DNA of 64,000 bases from Helicostylum pulchrum. Lineage: Eukaryota; Mucoromycota; Mucoromycetes; Mucorales; Mucoraceae. Below are positions 34,486-46,000 of this stretch, piece after piece. The notes under the pieces are model-generated. The model was given only the letters and a program-made list of their open reading frames with translations. It ran no database searches and was not told the origin of the DNA. The position numbers were made by a program, and so were the translations under genes. The DNA lies in the NCBI GenBank assembly GCA_025677825.1, contig JAIXMO010000063.1:62001-126000 (forward strand), written 5' to 3'. Within the stretch, counting starts at the first letter, position 1; every line of letters starts with the position of its first letter.

Positions 34486-35352
34486 TTATTGATGTGTGAT
34501 AAATTTTTCATCATATTGTTTGGTTGATGTCCAAGCCGTAGTAGGCTTTTCATTAACGTGAGCATAAAGAGGTACAGTCACAAAATCCACAGAAGGATAG
34601 CGGTTAAATTGTTGACTAGAAAGTGCATTATATCTATCATCAAACTCTATTAAAATAGACTTTTTTTAAAAAAAAGTTGTATTAGCCATCAAGTTAAAAA
34701 ATGTCGTCAGCAACAACAACAACAACAACAACAACAACACTTACATAAATAGTTTTCAAATTTGAATTGGAAACAATAGACACTTGCTTGGATAGATCAG
34801 ATAAATCAGAACCATTTTTACTAAACCTATAGTTGATACCTCGAATATTTTCTGTTGCATTAATGCGATTACAGATACTAAGAATAGATAATTCAAACTA
34901 CACATTTATATTAATTAAATGCATTCAAACATGTCTGTTTTATAAAAAACAAATTTTACCCTTTGTCGAAGTACTCGGTGTCGCCAAATACACAATAATG
35001 TCGTAAGTATCATAAAGAAAGGTAAAATTACAAGTCCATGAGACGACTTTGTAAATATCCATAAAAGATAATTTGAAATAATAGCAATCATCCAAAGTAT
35101 CCAAATAGCAATCACCCAAACGAGTTTATTTCCTGGTGGTGGATTTTTAAAAACTGATTGATTAAGTAAGTTGAACGATGAACAAAAATCTTGAACTGAT
35201 AACTAATTACAATATTTTTTGGGTTAGCGTTTTTTTTTCTTTCTTATATGCATTGTATCAAAAAGAAAGAAAAAACCTACGTATCCTTGAAGATCAAATG
35301 TATATTGGTCATCAAATTTTTTATTTATTAAAGAGAAGCGAACAGATTTCAT
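34486..35352 (-). CDS. Two-TM membrane protein of unknown function
   Basis: Four exons (35352-35277, 35153-34960, 34897-34745, 34644-34486) join in frame to 193 residues. After a short soluble start (MKSVRFSLINKKF) there is a PPPGNKLVW segment and two close hydrophobic helices (about residues 36-58 and 64-84), a hairpin-type membrane anchor. The cytosolic-looking C-terminal half contains FELSILSICNRIN and GINYRFSKNG. Then comes a Pro/Tyr-containing stretch (FNRYPSVDFVTVPLY). I do not recognise the family. Intron 3 carries a (CAA)n repeat on the plus strand at 34711-34739. The splice acceptor of the last exon was chosen as the second of two adjacent AGs, because only it keeps the frame. Confidence 0.6.
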
Positions 35353-35546
35353 TGAAGGAGTGTAATGGAGGTGTTTTTTTTATAACAGTAAAGAGTGTAA
35401 TGGGTTTTTTGGACGAAAAAAAAATCCTTAATAATATATAAATAAAGAAAGTAATGAAAAGAAAATAAATTATGGGCAAGAGGTTATATATATATATATA
35501 TTGAGGTTTGAAGATCATGACGTTTCCGCTACAAAGAAAAAAAGGG

Positions 35547-35581
<35 letters not shown>

Positions 35582-36585
35582 ATTACTACTGTTGTTTTAA
35601 CTAGACAAAAAGGCGTGAGATGATCAGGAGAGACATGATAAGTATGAATAAAGGAAGAAGAATGAAGTCTACATTACTATTTTCGTTCTTTATTGCTTGA
35701 TTCCTTTATTGTTTATTAATCTTTGCTAAGCTTATACATGTTTCTCAAACTAACTACAATGTAATTTGTAACTACAATGCAACTTGTAACTACAGTGTAA
35801 CTGCTAACTATAATGCAACCGCTAACTACAATGTAACTTCTATCCACAAAATAACTGCCAACAAAATACATCTATAAACATTTTGATGTCCAGACTTTTA
35901 TTGTACTCAAAAAATCTATTTATGCGCATCCAACTACTATGACCTGCTTCTTTTCTTTTCGTTGTGTCTGTAGGTTTTTTTTTTTTTTTAATTATTAAAC
36001 TTTCAGTCAATCTAGTGGCTACACTAATATGTCTTATATAGAGTTGCACTTAAGCTATATGTTTATCAATTCGGGTGTCCTCCTCAAAATGAGGTATAAA
36101 TAGCAAAATATATTAGAAATCTCGGAGCTGATGCGTCTTGGCAAAAGAAAAGAAACAAAAAACTTTCAAGTAACATCTCTTTATTATTTTATATAGTTAT
36201 AAATATATTTGAGCGAGTAATAACTCTAAACATAAATTTACTCGTGTCAAATTGCATTAACAGAGTCCCCCCCCCCCCCCTCCCCTGAGCACAAAGAAAC
36301 TTACTATAATTAGTATTTAAAAGAGATCAAAAATTACCGTCTTTTTGAATCGTGCAGATCAAATAATTTAAACTTTAATCACTTTACTACAATTTTTTTT
36401 TTTGAAGACAAAATCATCGAAATGATTGTATTTTATTAATTGCGAAATAATAAAAATGATATAAAAAAAAACTAGATGAATTTTAGGCTGTGAGCGGGTA
36501 TATCCGCTCTTGAAAGTATGCGGTAAACAAAAAAAATGAGAAAAACAGTGAAAACAATGAAAATAAAAAAGGTATCAAACCCAAA
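35353..36585. other. 1.2-kb gene-free stretch rich in simple repeats
   Basis: Contains a 30-A run (35550-35579), an 18-bp tandem repeat (35752-35841, listed separately) and a 14-C run followed by TCCCC (36267-36285), with AT-rich filler. Left end: promoter of the two-TM gene. No gene is seen on either strand. Confidence 0.5.
35752..35841 (+). repeat. 18-bp minisatellite, five units
   Basis: Five adjacent 18-bp units starting AACTACAATGTAATTTGT with consensus AACTACAATGYAACTKST. Spacing is exact while third-position-like sites vary. In one frame the unit reads as the hexapeptide N-Y-N-(V/A)-T-(C/A/S). That frame lacks a start codon nearby. Confidence 0.85.
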
Positions 36586-37134
36586 TTATGCAGAATAGAT
36601 GGATCTCTTCTTTCTACTTTCTGTAGCAATTGTCTTTTCATCAGCCTTTTTTGCACCTTCTCCAACTCTAAAGATTTGACTACGATGAACGTCATCATCA
36701 TGATCGTTTTCTCCGTAAGGACCTTCAATTTCATAGACTTCAGCATAGTAATCTCCATCGCCTACATCAATACTCCAACGGAAAATGAAATCGCCATCAT
36801 CAAATGCCTGTTCTTCTTCAGGAGTTCTAAAGTATTCATCGGCTCTCCATTCACCCATTTCTTCTACATAGACACCGTCAGCTGTAAATAAGGAAGCTCT
36901 GATAGTATCGTCGCTATCATCAGTTACATCTTCAACAACAAATGTAACGCTATCACCGGATTTATAAACGGATCCGCTCTTTGGGTATTCAAAGTATTCA
37001 AGGTCAGCAATGACTGAGGAAACAGCACCGATAAGAAGGGCAGAGATAATAGAAAGCTAAAGAAGAAGAAGAAAGGTTAATACAACATGTGCAAAATAAT
37101 AATGTTAAAAAGAAAAGAAAAGTTTTACCTTCAT
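36586..37134 (-). CDS. Secreted acidic beta-sandwich-like protein
   Basis: Two exons (37134-37129, 37056-36586) give 158 residues; the first exon is just ATGAAG. Residues 1-20 (MK then LSIISALLIGAVSSVIA) are a signal peptide. The mature region opens DLEYFEYPKSGSVYKSGDSVTF. It continues with alternating strands (IRASLFTADGVYVEEMGEW, FIFRWSIDVGDGDYYAEVYEIEG), a pattern like the small Kre9/Ser-Thr GPI-protein type immunoglobulin fold. It is rich in Asp and Glu and has no GPI tail; the end is basic (ESRKKRSIYSA). The function is unknown; an extracellular or wall-associated role is inferred. Confidence 0.7.
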
Positions 37135-39963
37135 GATGTTGTAATAATTTAAAATAAATATAAAGATGAATAAAAAAAAAAAAAAGATAATGAAACAAAG
37201 TAATTCGCTTTTATATATACTTTTTTTTTATTTTTATAGCTCGCTTTTAACAACTCCTTTTGTAATAAATACTAATATTTTCTTCCCCCTCTTGATACTG
37301 TAACAAATTTATATAATAAATGGGGTTTTTTTTAGCGGAAGAGTAATATTATCAAATAAAGTGAATAAACTCATTCTTATTTTTCTATCGTGGTAATTCT
37401 TCCAGCACTAAAGTAAGTACGACTCTCCCTTTTTTTTTTTTGCAAGCAGGAAAAGAAGGTAACTTTAATGAAAATCTACGCTTAGTATCTCTCTCTCTCT
37501 CTCTCCCTGAAAAAGGAGGAGATAATTCTATTTTTTTTCTATATCGTCGCATCATATCCTCAGGTTGGTCGTTTTTTAAGTATCTCCCTTCTTCTTTGGT
37601 TACTCCGAAAAGATATATATATAAAATATATTTGCACACGCTTATTTACTACCCGTATAGACTTTTATTGTAATTTACCCTTTATACAAAATAATAATAA
37701 TAATCGTTTAATACATACTTTATATGGTATTTCTATACACGGTTTCCTTGTCAGAATTTACATAGTTTATGATGACTTATCAAAGTGCATTTTTTTTTAA
37801 AAAAAAATCATGTAATGCTAGGCCAAAGATCACCGTGAATTAAACTCAGGGAGTTTATCTTTCATCATGCAAGAAAGAAAAAAAAAAAAAAAAAAAAAAA
37901 AAGTCCTTGGCGGTAGTACAATCACATATAAAAAAGCAGCAGTAAAATGATGATTAAGGTTTAAATTACTTTGGTCTTAATTACAAATTCATAAATAAGC
38001 CCAGAAGAAATAGTAATTTTTATTTTTTTTACACAACAAAAGGAGTATGCACGAAAAAAAAAAACGCTCCTAATTAGCAAAAAAAAAAGGGGGAGGGGAG
38101 AATGAGGGCAATTTCATGCCGAATAATACCTTTAGGTTCCAGTATAGAATATACACGTTTGTTCTATAGTCTGATTTAATTTATATAATTTAGGATTATA
38201 TACAATTGCTATTGCAGAATAAACTGTATAGGTACTCAATTTTTATTTTTATTTTGCTCCTAGAAAATGATTTATACCTTATGAACATTTAGTTTATTCA
38301 ACGAAACGCGCCTGTACTTGTGAATCATAGAATATCGGAAAATTAACTCAAAAAAGAAAGTATCCAATTAACCTATTAGAATTCTCTTATAAAATAGTAA
38401 ACAGACAAGTTTTTAATCGGCCTTTTAAAGTCATATTTTATTAGCTGTGATCACTACTGACAGTCTAAATATATTATTTTCTTTTTTTAATAGTTATGGA
38501 AAGACTGTCAATAATGACACTTGTGGCGTATTGCATATCTATACTACTCCTCTTAATTCTGTCATCTCATATAGATAGATTACTTGACACTTTTATCAGC
38601 ATTCATAGATTTTATAGCTAGTAATACTCTCGATATGAAAGCAGCGTACATTTTAATATGTACCACCATGAGTTAAGTCATATTTATTATCCATGTCAGG
38701 AATAAGACAACGATTCTTCTGCCGTATTTCATACCTCTTTCTAGGTAGTATGACGCCATGAACTCCATATAAATGTTACTTTGTACGTACCTCTAGGTAA
38801 CTTTGTATGTCCTGTCACATATCGTACAATGTTTGCCTACTTATTTCATCAATAGCTGGCATTTCGGTAGGATTAATGCATTTCGACACATCACTTTTGA
38901 CAGAAATACTTTATGACTTCGCTACTAGGTACCTTCAGGTTCTTGCTTAATATAAACTCTTGTTCTTGGTCTACGTATTTTCAAACCTTGATTAGACACA
39001 TTATTTTTAACATGCTGAACTCTTTTTTTTTTTTTTTTTTTTCATTGTTAAGGATTCAATCACATATGAAACGCGTTAAAAGGGGAGTAAGCATATGAAA
39101 GGGAAGGCAAGATAAATTATTTACGTAAAAATAACTGCCAGCAAGGTACAATAGCAGCTCTAGGGTCGTTATTCTTTTCAGATAATTCAGGTAGCAAAGA
39201 GGCTAAAAACAAAAACGTAACTACGAAGGGAAATACGGTGTGGCTCATATTTTAGCCACACATCAATCCATTTTTGTTTTTATAAACATCACAAGCCCAT
39301 TCTTCTATAAAAAAAACAAGTATAGTAATCTGCTCTAACTACGTACTGAATACTGTTTATCATAACGTATATCGAATGTCTGATTAGCAATATCAGTAGT
39401 TACACTAACGAGACAGATTGAAACGGGTGAAAAAGTTGTTTAATATATAGATATATACATTTCTTTGTTCAATAAGTATAGCTCTCACGGTCAGTGATGA
39501 AACTGTACGACATGTCAATAACCAAGTGATGGCTCAAGCAGTAATTTATCTGTTTCAAAAAGTGTATACTACTCTTTTTCTGTACCAAGCAAAATAGATT
39601 TTAATCGCACATGATTTCTGGGTTTAGATTGTGTGTTTAACCAGAGATATATATAAGGTTTCAACGTGGAGCTCATCTACGGCTCTGATTTAACACTCAA
39701 TTCTGTTATTTACAGAGATAAAAAAGCTTCCCGCTAGAATGTACGGATCACATGTTAAAGAGCGGATTAGCGGTAGAAATAAATCCACGTGTATTAAAGT
39801 CAAACAACAGGAAGATTGTGTGTCACAAATTTCATTTACAGAAACAGAAAATAAATATGTATGTATAATAAAAAAAATAAAAAAACAGTTCATGATAGGG
39901 GAGAAGGATAGTGTGATGACAATTAGAAAAAAAAAAGAAGGTATACAGTAAGATAGAAACAAG
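37135..39963. other. 2.8-kb gene-free stretch
   Basis: The left part is the promoter of the secreted protein gene. It also holds a CT-dinucleotide run (37493-37507), a 24-A run near 37880-37903 and a short perfect inverted repeat TGACAGTCT (38457-38465) with AGACTGTCA (38501-38509). There is a T run near 39025-39042. Frames at 38913-39098 and 39739-39951 are low in complexity. I see no gene. Confidence 0.45.
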
Positions 39964-40885
39964 TTAAGATGTGCAAGACGTATTAGAAGGGATTCGTAAG
40001 CTTAAAATACTCCGAACATCAGCAGTAAAACGAAGTGCGTCAAGTAACGGTAATAAATCTAGTAAACAATCATCTTTTGGATTTGATATCCATGTTGTTA
40101 AAGGAATTGCATTTTCTATTTTCATTATTCATTAGAACTAAGCACAATTAAAGTTTTTTTCTTTGTTTACCTTGACATAATTCGTAGGCAATTGGACTGT
40201 TATCTATTAAACATACTTTAGACAAGTCGGTTTCAGCTATTGTAATATCTTTTAAAAAGTTTCCATCCCTTAATAAGCAAGACTATATAATATAGATTAG
40301 TTATCTATTCGTATTGTACAACATGTATAAACTTTTTTTTACTTGTCTAAAATATCGTTGGCTAATAAACGTTTGATCTTGATCTAACCAATCTATAACA
40401 GGATCAGCATATTCAGACATGGAAGCTGTGAAAATAACGACTTTATACCATTTACTAATCTATGTATATATATATATATGTATATGAATATATAAAAGAG
40501 TTAGTTCATATTGCATGTTAGATGATAATCGTTGAAATATACTGACAGTGGAAAGGAAAAAATCTACATGCGGTCTTTTATAAACTTGATATAAAATACT
40601 TTGTTTATCACTAGTTACTTCTATTGTTTTCGTCTTTATCGAAGGACTGATATTTACTTCATTTGTACCAAGACGAACAGAGTGAACTAGCGTTTCATCC
40701 AAGTCTAAAACCAACGTTTTTCCTTTATAATACTGTAGTGCAATCGTGTTATGCATGGTAGCTGGCTTTACAACAGGAGCTCTGATAAAAAGTGACTGAA
40801 TGTATTTGTATATAAAGTTCAATAGCTCGTACAGTTGTTGAAATAGGAAAGGTTGCCTACTGTTACCATTCATCGTTTTTGGCAT
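39964..40885 (-). CDS. NEM1/Dullard-type (CTD-like) protein phosphatase
   Basis: Four exons (40885-40547, 40459-40343, 40282-40171, 40115-39964) give 239 residues. The catalytic DLDETLVHS motif is at 61-69. The second motif is [19 protein letters not shown], and CLIDNSP carries the third. This is the FCP1-homology fold of HAD phosphatases. The N-terminal segment (about 13-35, [21 protein letters not shown]) is hydrophobic/amphipathic and would anchor it to the ER/nuclear envelope, as in Nem1 and CTDNEP1. Those dephosphorylate the phosphatidate phosphatase lipin/Pah1. It is shorter than yeast Nem1 and nearer animal CTDNEP1 in size. The first donor reads GTCAGT. Whether it is Nem1 or a soluble Psr/Scp-type relative is not certain. 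Confidence 0.85.
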
Positions 40886-41120
40886 TATTAAAATAAAGAG
40901 ATTTAAAGAAGAACAAGAGAAAAAAAAAAGAAAAAGAAAAAGAGGAGATATTTATTGAATACAAGCGCCGAAAATGTTGTTACTTTATAACGTCACTGCA
41001 AAACAAACAAAAGCCCCAATTTCTTCTTGCTTATTTCCCCCCCGTATCTCTCTATCTCTCTCTTTCTCTTTACTAATTTTTTCTTAAAAAGAAAAAAAAA
41101 GTACTACTCCTTTAATACAA
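40886..41120. promoter_or_regulatory. Divergent promoter region
   Basis: 235 bp between the NEM1-like gene (-) and the NT-C2 gene (+). It contains an ACGTCA half-CRE at about 40990 and pyrimidine-rich sequence (41037-41070). Confidence 0.4.
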
Positions 41121-42035
41121 ATGTCTCCTTTTACACATCTTTTTATATCAAAAAGTAGAAAAGTAAACTTTGAACTATCGCTTATTATAAGAGACTTGGT
41201 AAATGTACCACTAGTTAGTGGATATTATTATGTAAATTGGAAATTAAAGAACTCTACTCATACCACTGGTTCAACAGCCAGGTAAAAATTAAGAAGTAAA
41301 ACAAAAATCAACTATCTCTAAGCTAACTTTTTTGCTTTGTGTTTGTAGAGTGCACATTAAAGACCATCAAGTTACTTGGAACCATCCCATTAACACAATG
41401 ATTCAACTTGTTACCAATAAACAGCAAATACTCAGTACTTGCGAGTTAAAGTTAGAAGTACATCAAAAAGGCGGTAAAGAAATTGGCTCTCTGTCCATCA
41501 ATTTGTCAGAATACGCTGATTCAGGAGTAACAACAGAACGTTATTTATTACAAGACTGTAAATATAATTCGACAATTAAGGTATAAATATATACATGTAT
41601 ATTGATTACTACAATAATGTGCTCATTGTACAACATTTGACAGTTATCGTTACGGATGAATATAAAACCCGATTCCGTCAATACTTTTCAAACGTAAAAA
41701 AATATATTTTGCCCCGTATACAAAAACAATGATTAATTTTTATCTGTTCAATATAGCCCACCTTTATCAAGACAACAAATATTTAAAGATATACCGTCTA
41801 TTGTACATCATACCACAAAACCAATACCATCAATACCTTTACTTCGAAAATCCCAATCGGCTATTTCCTTGGTAAATATATATATGTACCAATCTACTAT
41901 AAAACAATTCAGTTCTCTTATAATCTTTTCTCAAAATAGCCAAAGTATTGCAGAATACATGCTTCACAAGAACCCTCTCCTGTTGATTTAGTGGAACAGT
42001 TGTTTGCTGCAAAACAAGTTCGACTTCAAGCATAA
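41121..42035 (+). CDS. NT-C2 domain protein (EEIG1/EHBP1 type)
   Basis: Five exons (41121-41281, 41349-41580, 41644-41693, 41757-41871, 41940-42035) give 217 residues. Residues 1-140 form an N-terminal C2 domain: KVNFELSLIIRDLVNVP, GYYYVNWKLKN, then HQVTWNHPI, and SLSINLSEYADSG near the end. These are the family's hallmark strands. In other eukaryotes this domain attaches adaptor proteins to membranes. The rest (140-217) is a Ser/Pro-rich tail ending EQLFAAKQVRLQA, short compared with animal FAM102 proteins. Function in fungi is not established. Confidence 0.75.
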
Positions 42036-42237
42036 CTTCTTTTATTGGTTACAGGGTTTCCCACTATTTTTGGGAATAAATGTGGAAATTAATGGAAATA
42101 TTAATAAAATGAAGTTCGAAAAAAGTTAATTAATAATGCAACTCTTAAAGACACTTTAAGGTTTTACCTGTATCTTGATTATCCAAAGCGATAACTTTAT
42201 TGAAGACGGGTTTTTTTTCCAATCCAATCTGATCTCT

Positions 42238-42596
42238 TTAACGAGATTTGGCTTCTGGAAAAACTTGCGATGTGGCTCGTAAGCTAAAAACAATGTTTCT
42301 AAAATTAAGAATGGCAGCAAGGTCCCTGTTCCATAATCTATAATTATTAAATTCAGTAATTGTTTGTGGCTTTAAACATTTGAGATTTGTACATCCAAAA
42401 GTGATAAGAATACTTCTTTATAAAAACTTTGAACTGCATATTCTTCCAAATTAAGATTAGGCTCTTGAATAAATATATATCTTATAAATGAATATGTGTG
42501 AGTGACAATAACATGAACGTCATGAACGAGTTTCTTCAAATTTGAAAGATATTGAGGTTTCCATCCTATTCCAATAATTGAAAACTTTACGGCCAT
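42238..42596 (-). pseudogene. Probable Fanzor/TnpB-type nuclease remnant
   Basis: Two minus-strand pieces in different frames. The first (42596-42372) begins MAVKFSIIGIGWKPQYL and contains VHVIVTHTYSFIRYIFIQE. The second (about 42373-42238) reads TEFNNYRLWNRDLAAILNFRNIVFSLR and ends at TAA. WNRD-x2-A-x2-N fits the third RuvC motif of Fanzor proteins, the eukaryotic relatives of IS605/IS607 TnpB. The helical first piece fits the N-terminal part of Mucorales copies as I remember them. Everything between, including RuvC motifs I and II, is deleted, so no nuclease can be made. The identification rests on a short motif and memory of the family, and is moderate at best. Confidence 0.45.
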
Positions 42597-43015
42597 AACT
42601 TTTTTATTATTAGCGAAAAATTAGATAGTCATAGCAGTTCCTTTTTATTTTATTATTGTAAAAAGAGAAATCAATATTGTAATTAAGTCCCAAAATTACT
42701 GGGAAATACAGTATGTCAATAAAGTCGTCACAAAAAGCAGTGCAATTTTTTATATCCCCTCTTCAAATACGCATCTTTTTTTTTTTTTTTTCTCTCCACT
42801 CATCTTGTTTCTTTATATATTATAAGCACCCTCTCTTTTCTTCTTTTTTTTTTTAAATTAATCTCGAAGAGAGAAAGTCTATATTAAACTTGTATAAAAG
42901 TAGTCTTTATTTTTAGGTACTTTTTACTTTATTAAACACGTCATTTTCAATTTTGTCAAGACACTAACACTAATTATATTTTCTAGATTTTATATCAGTT
43001 TAAAAAAAAACAAAA
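42597..43015. promoter_or_regulatory. Upstream region of PRP8
   Basis: About 420 bp with T-rich tracts (42777-42792, 42843-42855) and a pyrimidine-rich stretch before the PRP8 ATG, which sits in an AAAAATGAAT context. No gene. Confidence 0.45.
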
Positions 43016-46000
43016 ATGAATAATAGCAGTTCGGGATTACCCATCCCTGTTGGTGGAACACCCTCTGCTTATACAAACCAGTATGATCAGTACGCGTACG
43101 AATCAACCCCTCAAACTGAAAAATCTCAAGAAGACAAGTTGAAAGAAAAAGCTAGAAAATGGCAACAATTACAAAACAAGCGTTATGGTGAAAAGAGAAA
43201 ATTCGGTAATGATACACATATATAAACTGCGCCACCTACATATAAAAAAATTGTGTACATGTCCATGCTAACACTTATTTATATATTTTAGGCTTCATTG
43301 AACATGAAAAGGCTGATATGCCTCCTGAGCATCTTCGTAAGATTATTAAGGACCACGGTGACATGACAGCAAAGAAATTTAGACATGATAAGCGTATTTA
43401 CCTTGGTGCACTTAAATATGTACCTCACGCCGTTTTAAAGTTATTGGAAAACATGCCAATGCCTTGGGAACAAGTAAGAGAAGTCTCTGTTTTATATCAT
43501 ATTACCGGTGCCATTACTTTCGTCAATGAAATTCCTTGGGTTATCGAACCTGTTTATATCGCTCAATGGGGTTCTCAATGGATTATGATGCGTAGAGAAA
43601 AACGTGACAGAAGACACTTTAAGCGTATGCGTTTCCCTCCCTTTGATGATGAAGAACCTCCTCTCGATTACGGTGACAATATTATGGACGTTGAACCCTT
43701 GGAAGCTATTCAAATGGAATTAGATGAAGAGGAAGATGATGCTATTTATGATTGGTTTTATGATAACAAACCTTTAATGGATACTAAATTCGTCAATGGC
43801 TCTAGTTACCGTAAATGGCGTTTGGATTTACCTATCATGTCTACTTTATATCGTGTTGCCCATCAATTATTATCGGATCTTAACGACAAGAATTATTTCT
43901 ATCTCTTTGATCTTAATTCTTTCTTTACCGCAAAGGCTTTAAGTATGGCTATTCCTGGTGGTCCCAAGTTTGAACCCTTGTATCGTGATATGGATTCTGC
44001 TGATGACGATTGGAATGAGTTTAACGATATCAACAAGATCATTATTCGTCAACCTATTCGTACAGAATATAAGATTGCTTTCCCCTTCTTGTATAACTCT
44101 CTCCCTCGTAGTGTTCATGTTTCCTGGTACCATTACCCTACTGTTGTCTTTATTCGTTCTGAAGATCCTGATCTTCCCGCCTTCTATTTCGACCCCATCA
44201 TTAACCCCATCTCTTCTCGTAACATTGAAAATGCCGGTACTCAACATGAGGACGAAATCTTTGGTGACGAAGAAGAAGATACTGAGTTTACTTTACCCAA
44301 CTATGTTGTTCCCTTCTTGGAAGACACCCAACTTTACACAGACAACACTGCTAATGCCATCTCTCTTTACTGGGCTCCTCATCCTTTCGATAAGAGATCA
44401 GGCCGTACTCGTCGTGCTCAAGATGTACCTCTCGTCAAGAGCTGGTACCTTGAACATTGCCCCGCTGGTCAACCTGTCAAGGTCCGTGTCTCTTACCAAA
44501 AGTTGCTTAAATGCTACGTCTTGAACGCTCTTCGTCATCGTCCCCCTAAGGCCCTTAACAAAAAGTACCTTTTCCGTAGTTTAAAGGCCACCAAGTTTTT
44601 CCAAACCACACAAATCGATTGGGTCGAAGCCGGTTTACAAGTCTGCCGTCAAGGTTACAACATGTTGAACTTATTGATCCACAGAAAAAACCTGAACTAC
44701 CTTCATCTTGATTATAATTTCAACTTGAAGCCCGTAAAGACCTTAACCACCAAAGAAAGAAAGAAGTCTCGTTTTGGTAACGCTTTCCATCTCTGCAGAG
44801 AAATTTTGCGTTTAACGAAACTGATTGTCGATTCTCACGTACAATACCGTCTTGGTAACGTCGATGCTTTCCAATTGGCTGATGGTCTTCAATACATCTT
44901 TTCTCATGTGGGTCAATTGACCGGTATGTACCGTTATAAGTACCGTTTGATGAGACAAATTCGTATGTGTAAGGATTTAAAGCATTTGATTTACTACCGT
45001 TTCAATACTGGCCCCGTTGGTAAGGGTCCCGGTGTGGGTATTTGGGCTCCTGGATGGAGAGTCTGGCTTTTCTTTATGCGTGGTATTGTTCCTTTGCTTG
45101 AACGTTGGTTAGGTAACTTACTTGCCCGTCAATTCGAGGGTAGACATTCCAAGGGTATCGCCAAGACCGTTACCAAGCAACGTGTCGATTCTCATTACGA
45201 TTTAGAACTGAGAGCTGCTGTGCTTCATGATATTATGGATGCTATGCCTGAAGGTATCAAGGGTAACAAATCTCGTACCATTCTTCAACATCTTTCTGAA
45301 GCCTGGAGAGCTTGGAAGGCTAATATTCCTTGGAAGGTTCCCGGTATGCCTGCTCCTATTGAAAACATGATTCTTCGTTACATCAAGGCCAAGGCCGATT
45401 GGTGGACCAGTGTTGCTCATTATAACCGTGAACGTATCAGAAGAGGTGCTACTGTTGATAAGACTATCTGTCGTAAGAATTTGGGTCGTTTAACTCGTCT
45501 CTGGCTTAAGGCTGAACAAGAACGTCAACACAATTATCTCAAGGATGGTCCTTATATCACTGCTGAAGAAGCTGTTGCCATCTATACTTCTACTGTCCAT
45601 TGGTTAGAAAGCAGAAAGTTCTCTCCTATCCCCTTCCCTCCTCTTTCTTACAAGCATGACACCAAGTTGTTGATTCTTGCTTTAGAACGTCTTCGTGAAG
45701 CCTACAGTGTGCAAGGTCGTTTGAACCAATCTCAAAGAGAAGAATTAGGTTTGATTGAACAGGCTTATGATAATCCTCATGAAGCTCTTTCTCGTATTAA
45801 ACGTCTCTTGTTAACTCAACGTGCTTTCAAGGAAGTCGGTATTGAATTTATGGATCTTTACTCTCACTTGATCCCCGTTTATGATATCGAACCTCTTGAA
45901 AAGATTACCGATGCTTACCTTGATCAATACCTCTGGTACGAAGCTGATAAGCGTCACTTGTTCCCTGCTTGGATTAAACCTTCTGATTCTGAACCTCCAC

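Noticed and set aside
35550..35579. Poly(A) run as the tail of a retrocopy
   Set aside because: No coding or reverse-transcribed sequence is recognisable next to it. Similar runs occur throughout the window, mostly in introns and spacers.
39739..39951. 70-codon plus-strand frame downstream of the NEM1-like gene
   Set aside because: Abuts the stop of the opposite gene, Lys/Ile-rich ending in an AT-driven stretch, no recognisable motif.
42238..42596. An intact gene of about 75 residues starting MAVKFSIIG
   Set aside because: The frame is continued in another phase by a RuvC-III-like piece, so it is better explained as an internally deleted remnant.
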